NCBI RefSeq assembly: GCF_051401765.1
Contig: NW_027480422.1
Span: 10,310,001-10,374,000, forward strand
DNA from: Calliopsis andreniformis
Lineage: Eukaryota > Arthropoda > Insecta > Hymenoptera > Andrenidae
Reading direction: 5' to 3'
DNA length: 64,000 nucleotides
Made by a program: the position numbers and the translations under genes. Shown piece after piece: positions 51,811 to 63,420 of the stretch; within the stretch, counting starts at the first letter, position 1; every line of letters starts with the position of its first letter. Below the pieces are notes generated by a model that worked only from the letters and a program-made list of their open reading frames with translations, was not told the DNA's origin and made no database searches.

Positions 51811-54067
51811 AGAAATGACCATGTCTTTCACACTGTTTGCAATTATTCCTGTTATAAGATTGAAAAACTGTTGTATTTGTATTGTATTTTATGCTTCTGG
51901 AGTAGACTTCTTAGGCCCTAACCATTCGATCTGGTGGAACGATGCTCTAGCGTGAAGCCTAGGTTGCCCGTATCGTAGAAATGACCATATCTTTCACACT
52001 GGTTGCAATTATTCCTGTTATACGATGGAAAAACTGTTGTATTTGTATTGTATTATATGCTTCTGGCGTTGACTTCTTAGGCCCTAATTATTCGATCTGG
52101 TGGAGCAACGCCCTAGGGTGAAGCCTAGGTTGCCCGGAACGTAGAAATGACCATAACTTTCATACTGGTTGCAATTATTCGTTTTATACCGTGGAAAGAC
52201 TGTTGTATTTATATTGTATTTTATAGTTAATGGCGATGTCTTCTAGGGCCGTAGCTATCCGATGTGGTTGAGCAACGCCCTAGAGTGAAGCCTCGGTTGC
52301 CCGAAACGTATAAATGACCATAGCTTTCATACTTGTTGCAATTATTCCTGTTATACAAGGGAAAAACTGTTGTATTTATATTGTATTTTATGCTTCTGGC
52401 GTTGACTTCTTAGGCCCTAACTATTCGATCTGGTGGAGCATGGCCCTAGAGTGAAGCCTAGGTTGCACGTAACGTAGAAATGCCAATTACTTTCACACTG
52501 GTGGTAATTATTCCTGTTATACGATGGAATAACTGTTGTATTTTTGTTTTATTTTGTGCTTCTGGCGTTGACTTCTAAGTTCCTAGCTATTCGATCTGGT
52601 GGAGCAACGCTCGATAGTGAAGCCTAGGTTGCCCAGAACTGAGAAATGACCATCACCTTCACTCTGGTTGCAATTATTCCTGTTATACGATGGAAAAACT
52701 GTGTTATTTATATTGTATTTTATGCTTCTGGCGTAGGCTTCTTAGGCCCTAACTATTCGATCTGGGGGAACCACGCTATAGACTGAAGCCTAGGTTGCCC
52801 GGAACGTACAAATGACCATCACTTTCACACTGGTTGCAATTATTCCTGTTATACGATGGAAAAAGTGTTGTATTTATATTGTATTTTATGCTTCTGGCGT
52901 TGACTTCTAAGGCCGCAGCTATTCGATGTGGTGGAGCAACGCCCTAGAGTGAAGCCTAGGTTGCCCGGAACGTAGAAATGACCATAGCTTTCACACTGGT
53001 TGCAATTACTCGTTTTATACGATGGAAAGACTGTTGTATTTATATTGTATTTTATAGTTATGGCGTTGACTTCTTAGGCCCTAACTATTCGATCAGGTGG
53101 AGCAACGCCCTAGTGTGAAGCCTAGGTTGCCCGGAACGTAGAAATGACCATAACTTTCATACTGGTTGCAATTATTCGTTTTATACGATGGAAAAACTGT
53201 TGTATTAATTTTGTATTTGGTGCCTCTGGCGTTGACTTCTTAGGCCCTAACTATTCGATGTGGTTGAACAACGCCCTAGAGTGAAGCCTAGATTGCCCGG
53301 AACGTAGAAATGACCATAGCTTTCATACTGGTTGCAATTATTCGTTTTATACGATGGAAAAACTGTTGTATTTATTTTGTATTTGGTGCTCCTGGCGTTG
53401 ACTTCTTAGGCCCTAGCTATTGGATCTGGTGCGGCAGCGCCCTAGGGTGTAGCCTAGGTTGCCCGGAACGTGGAAATGACCATAACTATCAGACTGGTTG
53501 CAATTACTCGTTTTATACGATGGAACGACTGTTGTATTTATATTGGATTTTATAGTTATGGCGTTGTGTTCTAGGTCCGTAGCTATTGGATGTGGTTGAG
53601 CAACGCCCTAGAGTGAAGCCTAGGATGCCCGCAGCGTAGAAATGACCATATCTTTCACACTGTTTGCAATTATTCATATTATACAGTGGAAAAACAGTTG
53701 TATTTATATTGCATCTTATGCTTCTGGCATTGACTTCTAAGGCCCTAACTATTCAATGTGGTGGAGCAACGTCCTAGAGTGAAGCCTTGGTTGCCCGGAA
53801 CGTAGAAATGACCATAGCTTTCACACTGGTTGCAATTATTCCTGTTATACAAGAGAAAAACTGTTGTATTCATATTGTATTTTATGCTTCTGGCGTTGAC
53901 TTCTTAGGCCCTATCTATTCGATCTGGCGGAGCAACGCCCTAGAGTGTAGCCTAGGTTGCCCGGAATGTGGAAATGACCATCACTTTCACACTGGTTGCA
54001 ATTATTCTTGTTATGCGATCGAAAAACTGTTGTATTTATTTTGCATTTTATGCCTCTGGCGTTGACT
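51811..54067 (+). repeat. 16-monomer higher-order repeat, copy 3, truncated
   Basis: Follows copy 2 in phase for about 2,257 bp (13.6 monomers), then departs at gactcctatggcc, where the other copies have gactcctaaggcc and a gatctgg monomer. Private changes include gtattatatgc near 52052, tgccaattac near 52480, cacgctatagac near 52776 and aggtccgtagc near 53573. Truncation at the right marks the edge of the homogenised domain. Confidence 0.9.
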
Positions 54068-57000
54068 CCTATGGCCGTAGCTATTCGGTGTGGTGGAGTA
54101 ACGCCCTAGAGTGAAGCCTAGGTTGCCCGGAACGTATAAATGACCATAGCTTTCATACTTGTTGCAGTTATTCCTGTTATACAAGGGAAGAACTGTTGTA
54201 TTTATATTGTATTTTATGCTTCTGGCGTTGACTTCTTAGTCCCTAACTATTCGATCTGGTGGAGCATGGCCCTAAAGTGAAGCCTAGGTTGCACGGAACT
54301 TAGAAATGCCCATTACTTTCACACTGGTGGTAATTATTCCTGTTATACGATGGAAAAAGTGTAGTATTTATATTGTATTTTATGCTTCTGGCGTTGACTT
54401 CTAAGGCCGCAGCTATTCGATGTGGTGGAGCAACGCCCTAGAGTGAAGCCTAGGTTGCCCGGAACGTAGAAATGACCATAGCTTTCACACTGGTTGCAAT
54501 TACTCGTTTTATACGATGGAAAGAATGTTGTATTTATATTGTATTTTATAGTTATGGCGTTGTCTTCTAGGGCCGTAGCTATTGCATCTGGCGGACCAAC
54601 GCCTTAGAGTGAAGCCTAGGTTGCCCGGAACGTAGAAATGACCATAACATTCATACTGGTTGCAATTATTTCTGTTATACAAGGGAAAAACTGTTGTATT
54701 TTTATTGTATTTTATGCTTCTGGCGTTGACTTCTTAGGCCCTAACCATTCGATCTGGTGGAGCAACGCCCTAGAGTGAAGCCTAGGTTGCACGGAACGTA
54801 GAAATGACCATTACTTCCTCACTGTTTGCAATTATTCATTTTATACAATGGAAAAACTGATGTATTTATATTGTTTTTTATAGTTATGGCGTTCACTTCT
54901 AAGGCCGTAGCTATTCGATGTGGTGGAGCAATGCCCTAGAGTGAAGCCTAGGATGCCCGAAACGTAGAAATGACCATATCTTTCACACTGTTTGCAATTA
55001 TTCTTGTTATACGATGGCAAAACTGTTGTATTTATTTTGTATTTTATGCCTCTGGCGTTGACTGCTAAGGCCGTAGCTATACGATGTGGTGGAGCAACGC
55101 CCTAGAGTGAAGCCTAGGTTGCCCGGAACGTAGAAATGACCATGTCTTTCACACTGGTTGCAATTATTCCTGTTATACGATGGAGAAACTGTTGTATTTA
55201 TATTATATTGTATGCTTCAGACGTTGACTTCTAAGGCCGTAGCTATTCGATGTGGTGGAGAAACGCCCTAGAGTGAAGCCTAGGTTGCCCGGAAAGTAGA
55301 AATGACCATTACCTCCACACTGTTTGCAATTATTCATTTTATACAATGGAAAAAGTGTTGTATTGATATTGTTTTTTATAGTTATGGCGTTGACTTCTAA
55401 GGCCGTAGCTATTCGATGTGGTGGAGAAATGCCCTAGAGTGAAGCCTAGGATGCCCGCAACGTAGAAATGACCATATCTTTCACACTGTTTGCAATTATT
55501 CCTGTTATACGATTGAAAAACTGTTTTATCTATATTGTGTTTTATGCTTCTGGCGTTGACTTCTAAGGCCGCAGCTAATCGATGTGGTGGAGAAACGCCC
55601 TAGAGTGAAGCCTAGATTGCCCGGAAAGTAGAAATGACCATACCTTTCACACTGGTTGCAATTATTCCTGTTATACGATGGAAAAGCTGTTGTATTTGTA
55701 CTGTATTTTATGCTTCTGGCGTAGACTTCTTAGGCCCTAACTATTCGTTCTGGTGGAACGACGCCCTAGAGAGAAGCCTAGATTGCCCGGAACGTAGAAA
55801 TGACCATAACTATCAGACTGGTTGCAATTATGCGTTTTATATGATGGGAAGACTGTTGTACATATATCGTACTTTATGCTTCTGGCGTTGACTTCATAGG
55901 CCCTAACTATTCGATCTGGTGGAGCAACGCCCTAGGGTGAAGCCTAGGTTGCCCTGAACGTAGAAATAACCATAACTTTCATACTGGTTGCAATTATTCG
56001 TTTTATACAATGGAAAAACTGTTGTACTTATATTGTATTTTATGCTTCAGGCGTTGACTTCTTAGGCCCTAACTATTCGCTCAGGTTCAACAACGCCCTA
56101 GAGTGATGCCTAGGTTCCCCGGATCGTAGAAATGACCATTACTTGCACACAGGATGCATTTATTCGTTTTATACGATGGAAAAACTGTTGTATTTATATT
56201 GTATTTTATGCGTCTGGAGTTGTTTTCTAAGGCCCTAACTATTCGGCCTGGTGGACCAACGCCCTAGAGTGAAGCCTAGGTTGCACGGAACGTAGAAACG
56301 CCCATTACTTTCACACTGGTGTTAATTATTCCTGTTATACGATGGAATAACTGTTGTATTTTTATTTTATTTTGTGCTTCTGGCGTTGACTTCTAAGGTC
56401 CTAGCTATTCGATCTGGTGGAGCAACGCTCGATAGTGAAGCCTAGGTTGCCCGGAACTGAGAAATGACCATCACCTTCACTCTGGTTGCAATTATTCCTG
56501 TTATACGATGGAAAAACTGTGGTATTTATATTGTATTTTATGCTTCTGGAATATGCTTCATAGGCCCTAACTATTCGATCTGGGGGAACCACGCCCTAGA
56601 CTGAAGCCTAGGTTGCCCGGAACGTAGAAATGACCATCACTTTCACACTGGTTGCAATTATTCCTGTTATACGATGGAAAAAGTGTTGTATTTATATTGT
56701 ATTTTATGCTTCTGGCGTTGACTTCTTAGGCCGTAACTATTCGATCTGGAGGAGCAACGCCCTAGAGAGAAGCCTATATTGCCCGGAATGTAGAAATGAC
56801 CATCACTTTCACACTGGTCGCAATTATTCCTGTTATACGATGGAGACTGTTGGATTTTTAATGTATTTTATGCTTCTGGCATTGACTTCTTAGGCCCTTA
56901 CTATTCGATCTGGTGGAGCAACGCCCTAGGGTGAAGCCTAGGTTGCCCGGAACGTAGAAATGACCATCACTTTCACACTGGTTGCAATTATTCCTGTTAT

Positions 57001-59612
57001 AGGATAGAGAAACTGTTTTATTTATAGCTTATTTTATGCTTCTGGCGTTGACTTCTAAGGCCGCAGCTATTCGATGTGGTGGAACGACGCCGTAGAGTGC
57101 AGCCTAGGTTGCCAGTATCGTAGAAATGACCATATCTTTCACACTGTTTGCAATTATTCATATTATACAGTGGAAAAACTGCTGTATTTATATTGTATTT
57201 TATGCTTCTGGCGTTGACCTGTTAGGCCGTAACTATTCGATCTGGAGGAGCAACGCCCTAGAGAGAAGCCTATATTGCCCGGAATGTAGAAATGACCATA
57301 ACTACCAGACTGGTTGCAATTATTCGTTTTATACAATGGAAAGACTGTTGTATTTATATTGTATTTTATGCTTCAGGCGTTGACTTCTTAGGCCCTAACT
57401 ATTCGCACTGGTGGAACAACGCCCTAGAGTGATGCCTAGGTTGCCCGGATCGTAGAAATGACCATTACTTGCACACCGGATGCAATTATTCGTTTTACAC
57501 GATGGAAAAACTGTTGTATTTATTTTGTATTTGGTGTTCCTGTCGTTGACTTCTTAGGCCCTAACTATTGGATCTGGTGGACCAACGCCCTAGAGTGAAG
57601 CCTAGCTTGCCCGGAACGTAGAAATGACCATTACTACCACACTGTTTGCAATTATTCATATTATACAGTGGAAAAACTGTTGTATTTATATTGTATTTTA
57701 TGCTTCTGGCATTGACTTCTAAGGCCCTAACTATTCGATGTGGTGGAGCAACGCCCTAGAGTGAAGCCTAGGTTGCACGGAACGTAGAAATGCCCATTAC
57801 TTTCACACTGGTGGTAATTATTCCTGTTATACGATGGAATAACTGTTGTATTTATATTGTATTTTATGCCTCTGGCGTTGACTTCTCTGGCCGCAGCTAT
57901 TCGATGTGGTGGAGCAACGCCCTAGAGTGAAGCCTAGGTTGCCCGGAACGTAGAAATGACCATACCTTTCACACTGGTTGCAATTATTCCTGTTATACGA
58001 TGGAAAAGCTGTTGTATTTGTATTGTATTTTATGCTTCTGGCGTAGACTTCTTAGGCCCTAACTATTCGATCAAGTGGAATGACGCCCTAGAGTGATGCC
58101 TAGGTTGCCCGTATCGTAGAAATGACCATATCTTTCACACTGGTTGCAATTATTCCTGTTATACGATTGAAAAACTGGTGTATTTCTATTGTATTTTATG
58201 CTTCTGGCGTTGACTTCTTAGGCCCTAACTATTCATCTGGTGGAGCAACGCCCTAGGGTGAAGCCTAGGTTGCCCGGAACGTAGAAGTGAGCATAACTTT
58301 CATACTGGTTGCGATTATTCGTTTTATACCGTGGAAAAACTGTTGTATTTATATTGTATTTCATGCGTCTGGAGTTGTTTTCTAAGGCCCTAACTATTCG
58401 GCCTGGTGGACCAACGCCCTAGAGCGAAGCCTAGGTTGCACGGAACGTAGAAATGCCCATTACTTTCACACTGGTTGTAATTATTCCTGTTAGACGATGG
58501 AATAACTCTTGTATTTTTATTTTATTTTGTGCTTCTGGCGTTGACTGCCTGGGCCCTAACTATTCTATCTGGAGGAGCAACGCCCTAGAGTGAAGCCTAG
58601 GTTGCCCGTATCGTAGAAATGACCATATCTTCCACACTGGTTGTAATTATTCCTGTTATACAAGGGAAAAACTGTTGTATTTATATTGTATTTTATGCTT
58701 CTGGCGTTGACTTCTTAGGCCCTAACTATTCGATCTGGTGGAGCACGGCCCTAGAGTGAAGCCTAGGTTGCCCGGAATGCTGAAATGGCCATCACTTTCA
58801 CATTCGTTGCAATTATTCTTGTTATACGATGGAAAAACTGTTGTATTTATTTTGTATTTTATGCCTCTGGCGTTGACTCCTAAGGCCGTGGCTATTCGAT
58901 GTGGTGCAGCAACGCCCTAGAGTGAAGCCTAGGTTGCCCGGAACGTAGAAATGACCATGTCTTTCACACTGGTTGCAATTATTCGTTTTATACGATGGAA
59001 AGACTGTTGTATTTCTATTGTATTTTATGCTTCTGGCGTTGACTTGTTAGGCCCTAACTATTCGATCTGGAGGAGCAACGCCCTAGAGAGAAGCCTATAT
59101 TGCCCGGAATGTAGAAATGACCATAACTATCAGACTGGTTGCAATTATTCGTTTTATACAATGGAAAAACTGTTGTATTTATATTGTATTTTATGCTTCA
59201 GGCGTTGACTTCCTGGGACCTAACTATTCTATCTGGAGGAGCAATGCCCTAGAGTGAAGCCTAGGTTGCCCGGAATGCAGAAATGACCATCACTTTCACA
59301 CTGGTGGCAATTATTCCTGTTATACGATGGAGACTGTTGGATTTTTAATGTATTTTATGCTTCTGGCATTGACTTCTTAGGCCCTAACTATTCGATCTGG
59401 TGGAGCAACGCCCTAGGGTGAAGCCTACGTTGCCCGGAACGTAGAAATGGCCATCACTTTCACACTGGTTGCAATTATTCCTGTTATAGGATAGAAAACC
59501 TGTTTTATTTATATTGTATTTTATGCTTCTGGCGTTGACTTCTAAGGCCGCAGCTATTCGATGTGCTGGAACGACGCCGTAGAGTGCAGCCTAGATTGCC
59601 AGTATCGTAGAA

Positions 59613-59870
59613 ATGACCATATCTTTCACACTGGTTGCAATTATTCGTTTTATACGATGGAAAGACTGTTGTATTTCTATTGTATTTTATGCTTCTGGCG
59701 TTGACTTGTTAGGCCCTAACTATTCGATCTGGAGGAGCAACGCCCTAGAGAGAAGCCTATATTGCCCGGAATGTAGAAATGACCATAACTATCAGACTGG
59801 TTGCAATTATTCGTTTTATACAATGGAAAAACTGTTGTATTTATATTGTATTTTATGCTTCTGGCGTTGA
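59613..59870 (+). repeat. Four-monomer-spaced copy of 58951-59208
   Basis: This stretch and 58951-59208 are nearly the same sequence 662 bp apart (four monomers less two bases). They share gtatttctattgtatt, acttgttaggcc, ctggaggagcaacg and agcctatattgcccg. The first part of the intervening sequence includes a monomer shortened by two bases (gatggagactg). The pair shows small-scale amplification inside an otherwise diverged region. Confidence 0.85.
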
Positions 59871-61407
59871 CTTGTTAGGCCCTAACTATACGATCTGGTG
59901 GAGCAACGCCCTAGAGTGAAGCCTAGGTTGCCCCGAATGTAGAAATGACCATCACTTTCACAATGGTTGCAGTTATTCTTGTTATACGATGGAAAAACTG
60001 TTGTATTTATTATGTATTTTATGCCTCTGGCGTTGACTCCTAAGGCCGTAGCTATTCGATGTGGTGGAGCAACGTCCTAGAGTGAAGCCTAGGTTGCCCG
60101 GAACGTAGAAAAGACCATGTCTTTCACACTGGTTGCAATTATTACTGTTATACGATGGAAAAACTGTTGTATTTATATTACATTTTAAGCTGCAGACGTT
60201 GGCTTCTAAGGCAGTAGCTATTCGAAGTTGTGGAGAAACGCCCTAGAGTGAAGCCTAGGTTGCCCGGAAAGTAGAAATGACCATTACCTCCGCACTGTTA
60301 GCAATTATTCATTTTATACAATGGAAAAACTGTTGTATTAATATTGTTTTTTATAGTTATGGCGTTGACTTCTAAGGCCGTAGCTATTCGATGTGGTTGC
60401 GCAACGCCCTAGAGTGAAGCCTAGGATGCCCGCAACGTAGAAATGACCATATCTTTCACACTGTTTGCAATTATTCCTGTTATACGATTGAAAAACTGTT
60501 TTATCTATATTGTGTTTTATGCTTCTGGCGTTGACTTCTAAGGCCGCAGCTAATCGATGTGGTGGAGAAACGCCCTAGAGTGAAGCCTAGATTGCCCGGA
60601 AAGTAGAAATGACCATACCTTTCACACTGGTTGCAATTATTCCTGTTATACGATGGAAAAGCTGTTGTATTTGTATTGTATTTTATGCTTCTGGCGTAGA
60701 CTTCTTTGGCCCTAACTATTCGATCTGGTGGAACGACGCCCTAGAGAGAAGCCTAGATTGCCCGGAACGTAGAAATGACCATAACTATCAGACTGGTTGC
60801 AATTATTCGTTTTATACGATGGAAAGACTGTTGTACATATATCGTATTGTATGCTTCTGGCGTTGACTTCATAGGCCCTAACTATTCGATCTGGTGGAGC
60901 AACGCCCTAGGGTGAAGCCTAGGTTGCCCTGAACGTAGAAATAACCATAACTTTCATACTGGATGCAATTATACGTTTTATACGATGGAAAAACTGTTGT
61001 ATTTATTTTGTGATTGGTGCTCCTGGCGTTGACTTCTTAGGCCCTGACTATTGGATCTGGTGGACCAACGCCCTAGAGTGAAGCCTAGCTTGCCCGGAAC
61101 GTAGAAATGACCATTACTTCCACACTGTTTGCAATTATTCATATTATACAGTTGAAAAACTGTTGTATTTATATTGTATTTTATGCTTCTGGCATTGACT
61201 TCTAAAGCCCTAACTATTCGATGTGGTGGAGCAACGCCTTAGAGTGAAGCCTAGGTTGCCCGGAAAGTAGATATGACCATAGCTTTCACACTGGTTGCAA
61301 TTATTCCTGTTATACGATTTAAAAACTGTTTTATCTATATTGTGTTTTATGCTTCTGGCGTTGACTTCTAAGGCCGCAGCTATTCGATGTGGTGGAGAAA
61401 CGCCCTA

Positions 61408-61739
61408 GGGTGAAGCCTAGGTTGCCCGGAACGTAGAAATGACCATACCTTTCACACTGGTTGCAATTATTCCTGTTATACAAGGGAAAAACTGTTGTAT
61501 TTATATTGTATTTTATGCTTCCGGCGTTGACTTCTTAGGCCCTAACTATTCGATCTGGTGGAGCAACGCCCTAGGGTGAAGCCTAGGTTGCCCGGAACGT
61601 AGAAATGACCATACCTTTCACACTGGTTGCAATTATTCCTGTTATACAAGGGAAAAACTGTTGTATTTATATTGTATTTTATGCTTCCGGCGTTGACTTC
61701 CTGGGACCTAACTATTCTATCTGGAGGAGCAACGCCCTA
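61408..61739 (+). repeat. Two identical adjacent monomers
   Basis: The monomer starting gggtgaagcctagg at 61408 is repeated at 61574, exactly 166 bp on, both with gaccatacctttcac, tacaagggaaaaactg and the rare ttccggcgttgac. Adjacent monomers elsewhere in this region differ at many positions, so this is a recent single-monomer duplication. The similarity fades near cttcctgggacc at about 61700. Confidence 0.88.
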
Positions 61740-62480
61740 GAGTGAAGCCTAGGTTGCCCGGAATGCAGAAATGACCATCACTTTCACACTGGTGGCAATT
61801 ATTCCTGTTATACGATGGAGACTGTTGTATTTTTAATGTACTTTATGCTTCTGGCGTTGACTTCTAAGGCCCTATGTATTCGATCTGGTGGAGCAATGCC
61901 TCAGTGTTAAGTCTAGGATGCCCGGAACGTAGAAATGGCCGTTACTTTCACACTGGTAGCAATTACTCATTTTATACGATGGAAAAACTGTTGTACATAT
62001 ATCGTATTTTATGCTTCTGGCATTGACTTCTTAGGCCATAACTATTCGATCTGGTGGAGCAACGCCATAGCGTGAAGCCTAGGTTGCCCGGAACGTAGAA
62101 ATAACCATTACTTCCACACTGTTTGCAATTATTCCTGTTATACAAGGGAATAACTGTTGTATTTATACTGCAGTTTATGCTTCTGGCGTTGACTTCTTGG
62201 TCCCTAACTATTCGATCTGGCGGAACAACGCCCTAGAGTGAATCCTACGTTGCCCGGAACGTAGAAATGACCATCACTTTCACACTGGTTGCAATTATTC
62301 CGGTTATACGATGGAGAAACTGTTGGATCTATTTTGTATTTTATGCTTCTGCCGTTGACTTCTTAGGTCCTAACTATTGGATCTGGTGGAGCAACGCCCT
62401 CTGGTGAAGCCCAGGTTGCCCGGAACGTAGAAATGACCATAACTTTCATACTGATTGCAATTATTCGTATTACACGATGG

Positions 62481-62700
62481 AAAATCTGTTGTATTTATAT
62501 TGTATTTTAACCTTCTGGCGTTGGCTTCTAAGGCCGTAGCTATTCGATGTGGTGCACCAACGCCCTGGAGTGAAGCCTAGGTTGCCCTGATCGTAGAAAT
62601 GACCATATCTTTCATACTGATTGCAATTATTCGTATTATACGATGGAAAATCTGTTGTATTTATATTGTATTTTAACCTTCTGGCGTTGACTTCTAAGGC
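62481..62700 (+). repeat. Adjacent related monomers with ttttaacc variant
   Basis: The rare form aaaatctgttg followed by ttttaaccttctggcg occurs at 62481 and again at 62647, exactly 166 bp apart. A third relative (ttttaacattctggcg) lies near 63335. The variant is not seen elsewhere in the window, so it is a small local family at the edge of the diverged stretch. Confidence 0.8.
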
Positions 62701-63420
62701 CGTAGCTGTTCGATCTGGTGGAGCAACGCCCTAGAGAGAAGCCTAGGTTGCCCGGAACGTAGAAATGACCATTAGGTTCAGGCATGTTGCAATTGTTCCT
62801 GTTATACGATGAAAGAACTGTTGCATTGTTATTGTGTTTTATGCGTCTGGAGTTGTTTTCTCAGGCCCTAACTATTCGACCTGGTGGACCAACGCCAAAG
62901 AGTGAAGCCTAGGTTACCCGGAACGTAGAAATGACCAGTACTTTCACACTGGTTGCAATTATTCGTATTATACGATGGAAAAACTGTTGTATTTATATTG
63001 TATTTTATGCTTCTGGTGTAGACTTCTTAGGCCGTAGCTATTCGAACTGGAGGAACAACGCCATAGAGTTAAGTCTAGGATGCCCGGAACGTAGAAATGG
63101 CCATTGCTTTCACACTGGTTGCACTTATTCGTTTGATACGATGGAAAAGCTCTTGTACATATATCGTATTTTAAGCTTCTGGCATTGACTTCTTAGGCCC
63201 TAACTATTGGATCTGGTGGAGCAACGCCTCGAGTGAAGCCTAGGTTGCCCGGAACGTAGAAATGACCATAACCTTCATACTGATTGCAATTATTCGTTTT
63301 ATACGATGGAAAAACTGTTATATTTATATTGTATTTTAACATTCTGGCGTTGACTTCTAAGGCTGTAGCTATTCGATGTGGTGCAGCAACGCCCTGGAGT
63401 GAAGCCTAGGTTGCCCTGAT

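Larger units (their letters stand above)
54068..63420 (+). repeat. Most diverged stretch of the array
   Basis: About 56 monomers with many private changes and no long near-identical tandem copy. Relationships found: 54990-55990 with 59965-60965 (offset 4,975 bp, 30 monomers, clearly diverged); 56211 with 58366 (13 monomers; cgtctggagttgttttc); 56839-57150 with 59326-59637 (15 monomers; gatggagactgttgg, ggaacgacgccgtag); 58951-59208 with 59613-59870 (662 bp, four monomers). About 54651-55000 resembles 39530-39900 and 42520-42890. Several open frames of 60-87 codons here are satellite by-products. No gene or mobile element is seen. Confidence 0.83.

Noticed and set aside
58738..58920. Plus-strand open frame of 60 codons in another phase
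   Set aside because: Starts at a chance atgg within tggtggagcacgg and reads the same repeat in a different frame. Not a gene.
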